64,000 nt of DNA, taken from assembly GCA_021779095.1 (NCBI GenBank), contig JAJYBI010000005.1, forward strand, positions 89,355-153,354, given 5' to 3'. Shown piece by piece: positions 54,790-64,000 of this stretch (position 1 is its first letter; every line of letters begins with the position of its first letter). The notes under the pieces were generated by a model. That model did no database searches. It saw only the letters and a list, made by a program, of their open reading frames with translations, and was not told the DNA's origin. Both the position numbers and the translations under genes were made by a program. The stretch is from Deltaproteobacteria bacterium. Its GTDB lineage: Bacteria > Desulfobacterota > Desulfuromonadia > Geobacterales > JAJYBI01.

Positions 54790-57700
54790 TCAGTGCTTCA
54801 TACCGCTGTATTTAAGTGTACCCCTCTTCAGATCGCGACACTTCATGAGCACGAAAATCACCGGTGTCATGATGAGGACATGGATGGCGGAAGTGATCAT
54901 GCCGCCGATCATGGGGGCGGCGATCGGTTTCATCACGTCGGCGCCGGTGCCGGTGGACCACATGATCGGGACCAGGCCGAGGAGCGCCACCGCCACGGTC
55001 ATGAGCTTCGGTCTGAGGCGCAGGACCGCCCCCTCGAAGGTGGCCTCGTAGATATCCTGCTCCGTGACCGGTCCCTGCACGAGCCGCTTGTCAAGCGCCT
55101 CGTGCAGATAGATCACCATCACCACCCCGGTCTCCACCGCGATGCCGTACAGGGCGATGAAACCGACCCAGACCGCCACGGACATGTTGTACCCCAGCGC
55201 CTTCACCAGGTAGACCCCGCCCACGAGGGCGAAGGGGACGGAGAGCATGACCATCGAGGCCTCCAGGGCGGAATGGAAGGTGAAGTAGAGCAGCACGAAG
55301 ATGACCAGCATCCCCAGTGGCACGAGGATCTCCAGCCGCTTCCTGGCCCGCACCTGGTTCTCCCACTGTCCGGACCAGGAGACGTAGTAGCCGGGCGGAA
55401 CCTTGAGCTCTCTCCCCAGCACCTTCTGTGCCTCCGTGACGAACCCTCCCATGTCGCGGCCGCGGACATTCAGGTAGACGAGCGAGCGAAGGAGCCCCCC
55501 CTCGCTGGATATCATCGGTGCACCGGTGGAAACCTTGATCCTGGTCACGAGTGCCAGCGGTATCTGCGCCCCCTCCCGGGTCGGCACGAGGATGTTCCTG
55601 ATGGCCTGGATGGTGTCCCGGTAGTCGCGCAGGTAGCGAATCCGGATCGGGAACCGGTCCCGCCCCGCAACCGCAGTGGTGAGCTTTTCGCCCCCCAGGG
55701 CGGTCTGGATCACGTCCTGGATATCTCCCACATCGATCCCGTAGCGGGCCGCCGCCTCCCGGTCCGGCTCGATATCGAGGTAGTCCCCCCCCGTGACCCG
55801 TTCCGCATCCACGTCCGCGGCGCCGGGGATTGTCTTGAGGATCTTCTCCGCCTGCACTGCCAGGTTCTCCAGCACGTTCAGGTCGCTGCCGAAGATCTTC
55901 ACCCCGAGATCGGTGCGCACGCCGGTGGAAAGCATGTTGATCCGGTTGATGATCGGCTGGGTCCAGCCGTTACGCACCCCGGGAATCTGGAGCTTGGCGT
56001 CCAGCTCCGAGACGATGTCGTTTTTCGTGATGCCGGGACGCCACTGGTCCTTCGGCTTCAGGGTGATGATCGACTCGAACATGGAGACCGGCGCCGGGTC
56101 GGTGGAGGTTTCGGCCCGCCCCACCTTGCCCAGGACCTCCTTCACCTCCGGTACGCTCATAATGATCTTGTCCTGCACCTGGACCAGCCGGTGCGCCTCG
56201 GTGATGGAGACGTTGGGAAGCGCCACCGGCATGTAGAGGATCGAACCTTCGTCCAGGGGGGGCATGAACTCGCTCCCGAGGGACATGAACATGGGTATGG
56301 CGACGGCCAGCGCCACGCAGTTCAACAGGATGGTGGTCTTCTTGTGCTTCAGGACCCACCTTATCACCGGCGCGTAGAGCCGGACGAAGAAGGTGGAAAC
56401 CGGGTTGGCGCTCTCGGGGGGCATTTTGCCGCGCATCAGGTAGTACATGAGGACCGGCACCAGGGTGATGGCGATGATGGCCGATCCCGCCATGGAGAAG
56501 GTCTTCGTGAAGGCGAGCGGATGGAAGAGCTTCCCCTCCTGCCCCTCCAGGAGGAAGACCGGCACGAAGGAGAGGATGATGATGGCGAGCGAGAAGAAGA
56601 TCGCCCGCCCCACCTGCTTGGCACTGGCGATAACCACTTCAAGCCGCCGTGACTGCCGCTCCTCCGGCGAAAGCTCCGAGAGATGGCGGTAACAGTTCTC
56701 TACCATGATGACCCCGGCGTCCACCAGGACCCCGATGGCGATGGCGATCCCCCCCAGCGACATGATATTGGAGGTGACCCCCATGAACCGCATGGTGATG
56801 AAGGAGATGAGCACGGCGATCGGAAGGGTGAGGACGATCACGAGGGCGCTCTGGAAATGGAGCAGGAAGGCGAGTACCACCAGGGAGACGACGATCGACT
56901 CCTCCGTGAGGGAGTGCTTGAGGGTATGGATCGCCCGCTCGATCAGGTCGGAACGGTCGTAGCGGGTGACGATGTGCACCCCCGGGGGGAGCCCCTTGGA
57001 GAGGGCGGCGATCTTCGCCTTGACCCGGTCGATGACGTCCTTGGCGTTCGCCCCGTAGCGCATGACCACGATCCCGCCCACGCGTTCTCCCTCCCCGTTC
57101 AGGTCGAGGAGCCCCCGGCGGATGGCGCCGCCCATCTGCACGGTCCCCAGGTTCTTCACATAGATGGGGGTCCCGTTTTGGTCCGCGCCGACCACGATGT
57201 TCTCCAGATCGCTCCGGGACTTCACGTAGCCGGTGCCGCGGATCAGATACTCGGCATCGGACTGTTCCAGGAGGCGTCCCCCGACCTCGTTGTTGGAGCG
57301 CTTGACCGCCTCCATCACGTCCCTGATCTTCATGTGGTAGGCCCAGAGCTTGTTCGGATCGAGGTCAATCTGGTACTCCCGGACGAACCCACCGATGGAG
57401 GCGACCTCGGCCACCCCGGGGACGGTGTTCAACTGGTACCGGACGAACCAGTCCTGCAGGGTGCGGAGCTGGGCCAGGTCATACCCGTCCCCCTCGATGG
57501 TGTACCAGAAGACGTGTCCCACGCCGGTGCCGTCCGGTCCGAGCGTCGGGGTGACGCCAGGGGGAAGGAGCGAGGCGGCGTAGTTGAGCCGCTCCAGCAC
57601 CCGGGTACGGGCCCAGTAGATGTCCGCCTTGTCGTCGAAGATCACGTAGATCATCGAGTAGCCGAACGCGGAGGAGGCGCGCACCGCCTTGACATCGGGG

Positions 57701-57927
57701 AGTCCCTGGAGGTTCGCCGCCAGGGGGTAGGTCACCTGGTCCTCCACCACCTGAGGAGAGCGGCCGGGATAATCGGTGAAGACGATCACCTGGTTGTCGG
57801 AAAGGTCCGGGATGGCGTCAACCGGCGTCGTGTAGACGGCCCAGATGCCGACGGCGATGACCAGGGCGAAGATCATGAAGACGATGATCCGGTTGCGGGC
57901 GGAGTATTCGATGATTTTTTCGATCAT
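54790..57927 (-). CDS. cusA: CusA/CzcA-family heavy-metal RND transporter, Cu(I)/Ag(I) type
   Basis: A 1045-residue inner-membrane RND pump with twelve predicted TM helices and two large periplasmic loops. The three methionines that bind Cu/Ag in E. coli CusA are conserved by context: LYMPVALP, VSMFESIITLKP and RINMLSTGVRT. The proton-relay Asp in GVLVDAGVIMVEN is present. With CusB and CusC it should export metal from the periplasm across the outer membrane. It follows cusB after 117 bases. Confidence 0.95.
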   Translation of the reverse strand: MIEKIIEYSARNRIIVFMIFALVIAVGIWAVYTTPVDAIPDLSDNQVIVFTDYPGRSPQVVEDQVTYPLAANLQGLPDVKAVRASSAFGYSMIYVIFDDKADIYWARTRVLERLNYAASLLPPGVTPTLGPDGTGVGHVFWYTIEGDGYDLAQLRTLQDWFVRYQLNTVPGVAEVASIGGFVREYQIDLDPNKLWAYHMKIRDVMEAVKRSNNEVGGRLLEQSDAEYLIRGTGYVKSRSDLENIVVGADQNGTPIYVKNLGTVQMGGAIRRGLLDLNGEGERVGGIVVMRYGANAKDVIDRVKAKIAALSKGLPPGVHIVTRYDRSDLIERAIHTLKHSLTEESIVVSLVVLAFLLHFQSALVIVLTLPIAVLISFITMRFMGVTSNIMSLGGIAIAIGVLVDAGVIMVENCYRHLSELSPEERQSRRLEVVIASAKQVGRAIFFSLAIIILSFVPVFLLEGQEGKLFHPLAFTKTFSMAGSAIIAITLVPVLMYYLMRGKMPPESANPVSTFFVRLYAPVIRWVLKHKKTTILLNCVALAVAIPMFMSLGSEFMPPLDEGSILYMPVALPNVSITEAHRLVQVQDKIIMSVPEVKEVLGKVGRAETSTDPAPVSMFESIITLKPKDQWRPGITKNDIVSELDAKLQIPGVRNGWTQPIINRINMLSTGVRTDLGVKIFGSDLNVLENLAVQAEKILKTIPGAADVDAERVTGGDYLDIEPDREAAARYGIDVGDIQDVIQTALGGEKLTTAVAGRDRFPIRIRYLRDYRDTIQAIRNILVPTREGAQIPLALVTRIKVSTGAPMISSEGGLLRSLVYLNVRGRDMGGFVTEAQKVLGRELKVPPGYYVSWSGQWENQVRARKRLEILVPLGMLVIFVLLYFTFHSALEASMVMLSVPFALVGGVYLVKALGYNMSVAVWVGFIALYGIAVETGVVMVIYLHEALDKRLVQGPVTEQDIYEATFEGAVLRLRPKLMTVAVALLGLVPIMWSTGTGADVMKPIAAPMIGGMITSAIHVLIMTPVIFVLMKCRDLKRGTLKYSGMKH

Positions 57928-58044
57928 AAATATATCCTGGCTCTAGGCACTGGGCGCTAGGTGCTGGTAAATGGGCACCTGGACCCGGCATGCAGAGGTT
58001 GATGTCCCCCGTGCCTAGTGTCCGATGCGCCGTGCATGCCTTTC

Positions 58045-59427
58045 TCACATCTTCATGTCGCCCATATCCAGTCCCCCCCCTTTTTTGGCGGGGGATGCCG
58101 GCTTCGGCGACGCCGGCTGCGACTCCATCTTCATCCCCGGCATCGCCCCGTGATCCCCCTCCCCGCCCGACTGGAGCTGGGATTCGGAATCGATCAGATA
58201 ACCACCGGAGACGGCGACCCGGTCCCCGCGGAATAAGCCGGAGAGGATCTGTATCTGATCACCGTCGCGCTCTCCCACGGTGACGTCGCGGGGTTCGAAC
58301 ACGCCCGGCTTCGCCTCAAGCCAGACCACCTTCCGCTGGCCGGTATCCATAACGGCCGACGCCGGAACGACGAGGGCCGGGGCGAGCGGTATCCTGATGG
58401 ACGCGTTCACGAACATGTCCGGCTTGAGGCGCATCCCCGGGTTCGGCAGTTCCACCCGCACCTTGACGGTACGGGTCTTCGGGTCGAGGAACGGGTAGAT
58501 GTAGGAGACCCGGCCGGTGAAGGTCTTCCCCGGGTACGACTGGGAGGTGATCTCCACCTTTTGTCCGACCTTCACGTTGGGGAAATCGTTTTCGTACACC
58601 TCCAGCTCCGTCCAGATGCGCGACAGGTCGGCGATGCTGAAGAGCGGGTCCCCCTCCTTCACGTACTGGCCGGCGAGGACCAGCTTGTCGATGACGATCC
58701 CGGAAAGCGGGGTGTAGATCGGAATCCGGATGTCGGGTCTGCCGCTCTTCTCCAGGGCGGCGATCTGGCTGTCTTTCACCCCCCAGAGCCGGAGCCGCTG
58801 CCGGGCCGAGGCCACAAGACCCTCACCATCGGCGGAGATGGAGGCGATGGGTGAGTCTTTAAGCTGGTCGCGGCTTTTCAGGGCAAGGAGGTACTCCTGC
58901 TCCGTGGCGACCAGATCGGGGGAGTAGAGCTCGGCCACCGGACGCTTTGCGGAGACGTAGTCACCCACCTTGTCCACGTAGAGCCGGTCGATCCGCCCCG
59001 CCACCCAGGAGGTCACCTTCGCCTGACGCGCCTGGTCGTACTGGACGATACCCACCGCATCGATCACCTTGACGAGGACGGTACGGTCCGCCTTCTGGGT
59101 CGCCACGTTGGCCATCACCATCTGGGTGGGAGAGAGGGAGACCTGCTGGATGCCCTGCATCTCCTTCGTGCTCGCCTGGGCCGCCTGGACCTTCTTCACC
59201 AGCGTCATGCCGCAGATTGGGCAGCTTCCCGGCTTGTCCGTAACGATGAACGGGTGCATGGGACAGGTGTACTGGACCTTGGCGTCGGTCTGCTGCCTGG
59301 CACTGCCGTCACCCTTGTGCCAGCCCGCCAGCTTCTGCAATCTGCCGCTCTTGTAAAGCCAGCCACCAACGACAATCAACAGTGTCAGGATTGTCAGTGG
59401 AATGGTGATCTTCTTGTTGATAGACAT
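58045..59427 (-). CDS. cusB: CusB-like membrane fusion protein with heavy-metal-binding domain
   Basis: A 460-residue periplasmic adaptor. An N-terminal membrane anchor (about 8-25) is followed by a metal-binding domain CPMHPF...CPICGM (C55, H58, C69, C72, M74). Then come the barrel-sandwich hybrid, alpha-hairpin, beta-barrel and membrane-proximal domains (to about 420), and a Met-rich tail (AMPGMKME, GLDMGDMKM). The metal domain and tail suggest direct Cu/Ag handover to CusA. The start MSINKK is preferred over a TTG three codons up. Confidence 0.92.
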   Translation of the reverse strand: MSINKKITIPLTILTLLIVVGGWLYKSGRLQKLAGWHKGDGSARQQTDAKVQYTCPMHPFIVTDKPGSCPICGMTLVKKVQAAQASTKEMQGIQQVSLSPTQMVMANVATQKADRTVLVKVIDAVGIVQYDQARQAKVTSWVAGRIDRLYVDKVGDYVSAKRPVAELYSPDLVATEQEYLLALKSRDQLKDSPIASISADGEGLVASARQRLRLWGVKDSQIAALEKSGRPDIRIPIYTPLSGIVIDKLVLAGQYVKEGDPLFSIADLSRIWTELEVYENDFPNVKVGQKVEITSQSYPGKTFTGRVSYIYPFLDPKTRTVKVRVELPNPGMRLKPDMFVNASIRIPLAPALVVPASAVMDTGQRKVVWLEAKPGVFEPRDVTVGERDGDQIQILSGLFRGDRVAVSGGYLIDSESQLQSGGEGDHGAMPGMKMESQPASPKPASPAKKGGGLDMGDMKM

Positions 59428-59472
59428 AGCGCTCAACCTCGCTTCAGATAGTTTTCGACCAGCCTACGCATG

Positions 59473-60744
59473 TCAGGGCAGTTCCTTCCCCACCAGCGCC
59501 TCCAGCTCCGCCCGCTTCATCTGGTAGTCGGCGAGCGAGTCGTAATATTCACGCTCGTAGTTGAACAGGGTCATCTGGCTGTCCAGGAGCGTCAGGAAGT
59601 CCACCTTGTTCACCCGGTAGTTGATCGTGGCCGACTCCAGGGTCTGGTTCGCCTGGGGGATGATGCCGGTCTTGTATAGTTCCGCCAGCTTACGGCGCCG
59701 CTCCAGGCGGGCCAAGAGGTCGGTGATGCCGGATTCGATGCCGTTTCTGAGGCTGTTCAGTTCCTCTCTCACCATGGCGATCTCGGAGTTCGACTCCGCT
59801 ACCGCCGCCTGCCGCCGCGCCCGCTGCACCGGCAGGTTGAAGGTGAGTCCGAGGGTGTACATGTCGTCCCCTTCACTCCCCATCGCCGGGTCGCGCTGCA
59901 TGTATTCGAGGGAGACGTTGAAGTCGGGATAGAACTCCCTGTCGGCCAGCTTGCGCCCCGCCTCCCCCCCGGCGATCCGGGCCGTGAGGCTCTTGATCTC
60001 GGGGCGGTTCCCGTAGGCCAGATCCCGCAGCTCCTTGGCGGAGAGGGTAACGGCGGTAAGCTCGAAATCGGGAATGGTGCCGACCGGGGTGTCGGACGGC
60101 CGGGAGAGAAGCGCATTCAGCTCCGCCTGGGCGGTCGTGCGCTGCTGCTCCAGGGTGATCCGCATGTCGAGGAGCTTTGAGCGCTCCACCTGGGCCTTGA
60201 GGATATCGGTCTGCGACCCCTGGTTCACGGCATACCTCGTCTCGGCCAGGGCGATGAAATCGTCCAGGATGCGGATGTTCTTGGCCACAATGCCGGCCGA
60301 CTTGTCGATGTAGTAGATCCGGTACCAGGTTTCCTTGACCATGCGGGTCAGGTCGAGCTTGCGCTCTTCCAGGGTCCAGTGGTAGGCATCGGCCGTCTTC
60401 GCCGCGATCTCCCCGCGGAGCGCGCGTTTCCCCCAGAAGGGGAGCTGCTGGGAGATTCCGATCACCTTGGCGGTCATGGAATCCCGGCTGAAGTTGACCG
60501 GATCTGCAACGACCCCGTTCTGGATCTTCAGCATGAGCATCGGATCGTCGAGGGAGCGGGCCTGGGCGATCTTCTCCCGGTACATCCGCCAGCGGGCGTC
60601 GGATGCCTTCAGCTCCGGATTGTTGGCCAGGGCGGTCTCGATGAGGCTGGGAAGGTTTTCGACGGGCGGAGAATCCGCAGCGACCGCGGAGGTAACCAGC
60701 AGTGCGACGGTACAAAGCACAAGAGGAACGATACGGTATTTCAT
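59473..60744 (-). CDS. cusC: CusC/TolC-like outer-membrane efflux protein
   Basis: A 423-residue OMF protein. A signal peptide (1-22, cut after AVA) precedes two long helical repeats typical of TolC channels, each ending in a beta-strand pair (about 40-240 and 250-420). No N-terminal lipobox is visible, unlike E. coli CusC. It is the first gene after the regulator pair and has a sigma-54-like promoter just upstream. Confidence 0.92.
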   Translation of the reverse strand: MKYRIVPLVLCTVALLVTSAVAADSPPVENLPSLIETALANNPELKASDARWRMYREKIAQARSLDDPMLMLKIQNGVVADPVNFSRDSMTAKVIGISQQLPFWGKRALRGEIAAKTADAYHWTLEERKLDLTRMVKETWYRIYYIDKSAGIVAKNIRILDDFIALAETRYAVNQGSQTDILKAQVERSKLLDMRITLEQQRTTAQAELNALLSRPSDTPVGTIPDFELTAVTLSAKELRDLAYGNRPEIKSLTARIAGGEAGRKLADREFYPDFNVSLEYMQRDPAMGSEGDDMYTLGLTFNLPVQRARRQAAVAESNSEIAMVREELNSLRNGIESGITDLLARLERRRKLAELYKTGIIPQANQTLESATINYRVNKVDFLTLLDSQMTLFNYEREYYDSLADYQMKRAELEALVGKELP

Positions 60745-60782
60745 GAGAACTCCTCGACAGTAGATCATGTACCGATGTAACC

Positions 60783-60799
60783 TACACAGGCCGTGCCAA
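60783..60799 (-). promoter_or_regulatory. Candidate sigma-54 promoter of cusCBA
   Basis: On the minus strand TTGGCACG (perfect -24 element), 4 bases, then GTGTA in place of TTGCA at -12. It is about 40 bases upstream of cusC. An imperfect dyad, TTCAGCAC/GTGCAGAA, further upstream could be the activator site. It agrees with the adjacent NtrC-type regulator gene. Confidence 0.45.
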
Positions 60800-60915
60800 T
60801 CGGACAACCAGCTGAAATCACGACGTGCATACGGCATCACCGAACCGGACATGCAGACTATTCAGCACCGCGTGCAGAAAATCCCCTCATCGCGGACCGG
60901 AAACGGGCTCTGCCA

Positions 60916-62285
60916 CTACGGCCTCTTTTTATCCGGCGGAGTGATCGCGTACTTCTCCATCCGGTATACGAGCGTGTGGCGCGGTATCCGCAGAAAGCGG
61001 GCAGCGGAGGTCTGGTTCCAGTTGGTGCGTTGCAGCGCCTCAACCACCACCTCCCGCTCCAGCTGCTCCAAGGAATAACCGTCGTCCGGCAGGTTGATCA
61101 CCTGCATCCGGCCACGTGCCTGGTTCAGCCGAATCTTGTCCGGCAGGTCGTCGACCGTGATAGTATCCCCACGACGCATGATGAGGAGCCGCTCCACCGT
61201 GTTCTCCAGCTCACGGACGTTACCGGGCCAGGCGTAGCGGCAGAGCGCATCCAGCGCTTCCCGGGAAAACTCCACCCGTTCGCCGCCGAGCCGTCCCGCA
61301 AAGTGGCGGATCAAAAGGGGAATATCGGAGGCTCGCTGGCGCAGGGGGGGAAGGATGACCGGCACCACGGAGATCCGGTAGTACAGGTCCTCGCGGAAGG
61401 TGCCATCCACGATGGCCGCCTCCAGGTCGTTGTGGGTGGCGGCGATGACCCGCACGTCGATCCGCTGCGGCGCCACCCCCCCACCGGGTCCACCGTCCGC
61501 TCCTGCAGGGCGCGCAGCAGCTTGGGCTGCAGGTCCGGCGGCATGTCCCCCACCTCGTCCAGGAAGATGGTCCCGCCGTCGGCCAGCTGGAACTTGCCCG
61601 GCTTGTCCTTTACCGCCCCGGTAAACGCGCCTTTGGCATGGCCGAACAGCTCGCTCTCCAGCAGTTCGCGGGGGATGGCGGCGCAGTTGATGGCGACGAA
61701 GGGGCGTTCCCGCCGGGAGCTTAGGGAGTGGATCGCCCGGGCCACCAACTCCTTGCCGGTCCCCGACTCGCCGTTGATCAGCACCGTCGCGTCCGTATCG
61801 GCAACCCGCCGCACCTGGTCGAACACCCGCTCCATCGCCGCCGACGTACCGACGATGGCACGGAAGTCGGCCCGGCCGGCCAGCTCCTCCCGAAGACGCC
61901 GGTTTTCCGCGGAGAGCCCGGACAGCTGGAGCGCCTTGGCCACCGTCAGCTTCAGCTCGTCGCGGTTGAACGGCTTGGTGATGTAGTCGAACGCCCCCTG
62001 CTTCATCGCCTCCACCGCCGTGTCCACCGTGCCGAAGGCGGTGATGATGATGACCGGGACGTCGGCGCCGGACCCCTTCACCGTCTTCAGCACCTGGAAC
62101 CCGTCCATCCCCGGCATCTTCATGTCGGTGATGACGAGGGCGGGGTTCAGTTCCCCGAAGAGCCGCACCCCCTCTTCCCCCGTGGCGGCGGCGGTGACGT
62201 CGTACCCCTCTTCCTGCAGGTTGAATTCGAGCACGCGACGCAGCGAGCTGTCGTCCTCGATGATCACGATCCGCTTACCGTTCAT
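60916..62285 (-). pseudogene. NtrC-family sigma-54 response regulator, frameshifted in a 7-bp C/G run
   Basis: Two frames together encode a normal NtrC-type protein of about 456 residues. The first part (62285 to about 61483) has the receiver ([16 protein letters not shown]), Walker [15 protein letters not shown] and Walker [12 protein letters not shown]. After VDPVGG the frame is lost at a seven-base run (61476-61482). The second part, in another frame, resumes at [18 protein letters not shown] and runs through the AAA+ end to a Fis-type HTH (TSAARFLRIPRHTLVYRM). One extra G restores the reading. This may be a sequence error, a true mutation or slippage-dependent switching. It probably regulates cusCBA. 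Confidence 0.85.
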
Positions 62286-63384
62286 CGGTGTCCTCCGTTC
62301 CGATCGCGGGGAGCCGCAGCGTCACGGTGGTACCCTCCCCCTCCTCGCTCTGCACCGAGATCGTCCCCCCGTGGGCGGTGACGATCCGCTTGGCAACGGC
62401 GAGCCCCAGCCCCGTCCCCTCCTCTTTCGTGGTAAAGAACGGTTCGAACAGCCGCGGAAGGTCGGCAGGAGGTATCCCTGACCCCGTATCGGTAACCTGC
62501 AGTTCGATCATAGCGCCGTTTTCGTTGACTGCAAGCGTTACCCTCCCCTCCGCAGGGGTGGCGTGCAGGGCGTTCAGCAGCAGATTGAGAACCACCTGAC
62601 GCAGCTGGTCGCGATCGCCGGACAGCTCGACGGCGGCGACCTGCATGTCCAGCGTGATGCCGCGCCGTTTCGCCTCGGCGGCGACGAGGGTCGCCACCAT
62701 CCGCAGCTCCTCCGCCAGATCGAACCGCTCCCGCGTACCGGGCTGGGGACGGGCCTGCCGCAGGAACTCCTCCACCACCCGGTTGAGCCGTTCCGTCTCC
62801 TTCACGAGGATCTCGACAAACTCGTATTTCCGGTCGCCCGGCGCGAAATCGTCCTTCAGGATCTCCGCCGTACCGCGGATGGAACCGAGCGGATTGCGGA
62901 TCTCGTGGGCGAGGACCGCGGAGAGCTCACCCATGAGCGACAGCCGTTCCGCCCGCCGCAGCTGTTCCTCGATGGCGATGATCCGTTCGGACTGTTCCTC
63001 GAGTTTCGCGTACGACGCCTCCAGTCCGCGGGCCGTCTTCTCCAGCTGCGCCCTGCGCCGCTGCTCGCGACCGGCGAGCAGCCCCGTCACCCCGCCGACG
63101 ACGTTGTACATGACGATCTCCAGGTACTTGTCCAATTCCATGGAGACATGCCCCCCCCACTGGAACATGATATGGGGGACATACGCGAGACTCACGCAGA
63201 GAGCTGCAATGAGCCCCCCCCGCAGACCGAACCAGAAGGCGGCCAGGATGACCGGTATGTAGTAGAGCCGCTGGAAGATGTCGTGCAGCATCGGAAGGTA
63301 GAGGGGGGTCGTGTAGTGCAGCAGGCTGATGCCGACGATGAACACGAGTATCAGCAGCGGTCGAAACGCAGGTGTGTGGCGCAT
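62275..63384 (-). CDS. Membrane sensor histidine kinase of the cus regulator pair
   Basis: A 369-residue kinase with about four N-terminal TM helices (about 8-105) and very short periplasmic loops. A coiled coil (112-145) follows, then HisKA with the phospho-His in [16 protein letters not shown] and HATPase ([17 protein letters not shown]). It overlaps the regulator gene by 11 bases. The topology suggests it senses within the membrane rather than through a periplasmic domain, unlike CusS. Confidence 0.9.
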   Translation of the reverse strand: MRHTPAFRPLLILVFIVGISLLHYTTPLYLPMLHDIFQRLYYIPVILAAFWFGLRGGLIAALCVSLAYVPHIMFQWGGHVSMELDKYLEIVMYNVVGGVTGLLAGREQRRRAQLEKTARGLEASYAKLEEQSERIIAIEEQLRRAERLSLMGELSAVLAHEIRNPLGSIRGTAEILKDDFAPGDRKYEFVEILVKETERLNRVVEEFLRQARPQPGTRERFDLAEELRMVATLVAAEAKRRGITLDMQVAAVELSGDRDQLRQVVLNLLLNALHATPAEGRVTLAVNENGAMIELQVTDTGSGIPPADLPRLFEPFFTTKEEGTGLGLAVAKRIVTAHGGTISVQSEEGEGTTVTLRLPAIGTEDTDER

Positions 63385-63499
63385 GGGTAACAGGGGGATC
63401 TCCCTTCGTGACGGATTACCGGTACGGATACACGCACCATGCCAACACGCATTATCCCGGAATTATTGAGACTTTTAGACTGTGCACACACCAGCTGAG

Positions 63500-63529
63500 G
63501 AATATCCCGCACCATGATGCGGAATATTC
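63500..63529. promoter_or_regulatory. Near-perfect 12-bp inverted repeat upstream of the cus regulator pair
   Basis: GAATATCCCGCA and TGCGGAATATTC match at 11 of 12 positions around a 6-base spacer. It lies about 115 bases before the kinase gene and 47 bases after gluQ. It could be an operator or the gluQ terminator; no T-run is present. Confidence 0.5.
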
Positions 63530-63575
63530 GACAACCGTAGCATACCGCGGCAGATCAGGTTGTCAAAGGGGAGAA

Positions 63576-64000
63576 TCAGGCGGTGGGAGGCAGCTGAATC
63601 GGAGCCGATTCGGAGGGGATACGCTCCGGGGAGATGGCGTCGGTCCCCCAGCGAAGCAGCTCCCGTGCGGATGCACCGCAAAGGTCGGCGGGGACCGGCA
63701 TCCCGAGGAATCCCAGCGCCGCCTCGATGAGGGAACCACCTTCACGGGAGAGGTCGCGGCCCGCGGCAAGGGAGACGGCGTTGTCGCGCTTGCTGAGCTT
63801 GGTGCCGTCGGGGTTGACAACGAGCGGCAGGTGGTAGTAGTCCGGCTGGGGACAGCCGAGCAGCCGCTGCAGGTATATCTGGCGGGGAGTCGACGAGAGG
63901 AGGTCGCTCCCGCGGACCACCTGCGTCACCCCGCACTCCGCATCGTCCACCACCACCGCCAGATGGTAGGCGAACGGTCCGTCGGCCCGCTGGATGATGA
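63576..64000 (-). CDS. gluQ: Glutamyl-Q tRNA(Asp) synthetase (GluQRS), C-terminal part; runs off the window
   Basis: Transfers glutamate to queuosine of tRNA-Asp. The visible 141 residues start within the conserved RADGPFAYHLAVVVDDA segment and include VRGSDLLSSTPRQ and the KMSKS-like DGTKLSKRDNA. No anticodon-binding domain follows, as expected for GluQRS rather than GluRS. The N-terminal half lies beyond 64000. Confidence 0.9.
   Translation of the reverse strand, partial: IIQRADGPFAYHLAVVVDDAECGVTQVVRGSDLLSSTPRQIYLQRLLGCPQPDYYHLPLVVNPDGTKLSKRDNAVSLAAGRDLSREGGSLIEAALGFLGMPVPADLCGASARELLRWGTDAISPERIPSESAPIQLPPTA

Noticed and set aside
54736..57960. 638-aa and 425-aa plus-strand frames opposite cusA
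   Set aside because: The composition is dominated by His, Asp, Glu and Arg from reverse-complement codons; cusA is unambiguous on the other strand.

Overview
The window looks like chromosome of a Geobacter-like member of the Desulfuromonadia (inference). The reasons are the gap-pgk-tpiA-secG order next to a yycJ-purB-mscS-purL-purQ-purF-pyrE run, the many sensor kinases and sigma-54-type regulators, a two-CW sensor kinase, an Mvh/Hdr-type hydrogenase, and intergenic ACAGGAT repeats. Most genes are GC-rich. Clearly AT-richer islands lie at about 24.8-26.9 kb and 39.7-41.8 kb.

Layout. 0-16 kb: purM and purN on the plus strand; ctaB and a siroheme reductase on the minus strand; a diguanylate cyclase; a YkgJ-type cysteine-cluster protein; then a long minus-strand purine/pyrimidine cluster (yycJ, purB, mscS, purL, purQ, purF, pyrE). 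15.6-21.4 kb: a PAS histidine kinase, and divergent from it gap, pgk, tpiA and secG. 21.46-21.68 kb: tRNA-Leu(GAG) and tRNA-Gly(GCC). 21.66-26.9 kb: a 5.2 kb integrative element inserted in tRNA-Gly, bounded by 24-bp direct repeats. It carries a tyrosine integrase, an excisionase-like protein, a 55-aa protein, a HUH replication initiator and two orphan cargo genes. 27.1-34.9 kb: one tightly overlapping operon, TusA-like protein - two-CW hybrid kinase - [NiFe] hydrogenase small and large subunits - maturation protease - HdrA - MvhD. 35-39.8 kb: GDPD, hybrid kinase, and an FAD oxidoreductase split by an amber codon. 39.7-41.9 kb: a Y1/REP-type transposase element with perfect 30-bp terminal inverted repeats, an AT-rich orphan and an 83-bp solo copy of one element end. 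42-50.1 kb: DJ-1-like protein, orphan protein, EttA, ferritin-like protein, HrpB, HAD, VanZ, tRNA-Glu and tRNA-Gln. 50.3-63.4 kb: a copper/silver efflux region (CusC, CusB, CusA and a Met-rich periplasmic protein) flanked by two NtrC-type two-component systems, with sigma-54-like sites and long palindromes. The window ends inside gluQ.

How it fits together. PurM, N, B, L, Q and F are most of the de novo purine pathway, and pyrE joins them. The hydrogenase operon suggests cytosolic H2/ferredoxin/disulfide (Hdr-type) electron transfer, possibly coupled to signalling because a cysteine-rich kinase is translationally coupled to it. The cus genes suggest periplasmic Cu/Ag export under sigma-54 control.

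Three otherwise well-conserved genes are interrupted: purM by an in-frame TAA, the FAD oxidoreductase by TAG, and the cus response regulator by a frameshift in a 7-bp homopolymer. They may be real lesions or base-call errors; raw reads would decide. The best candidate for an undescribed system is the tRNA-Gly element, with its Rep gene whose ribosome-binding site lies in a hairpin and its two unrecognised cargo genes. The kinase-coupled hydrogenase operon comes next.
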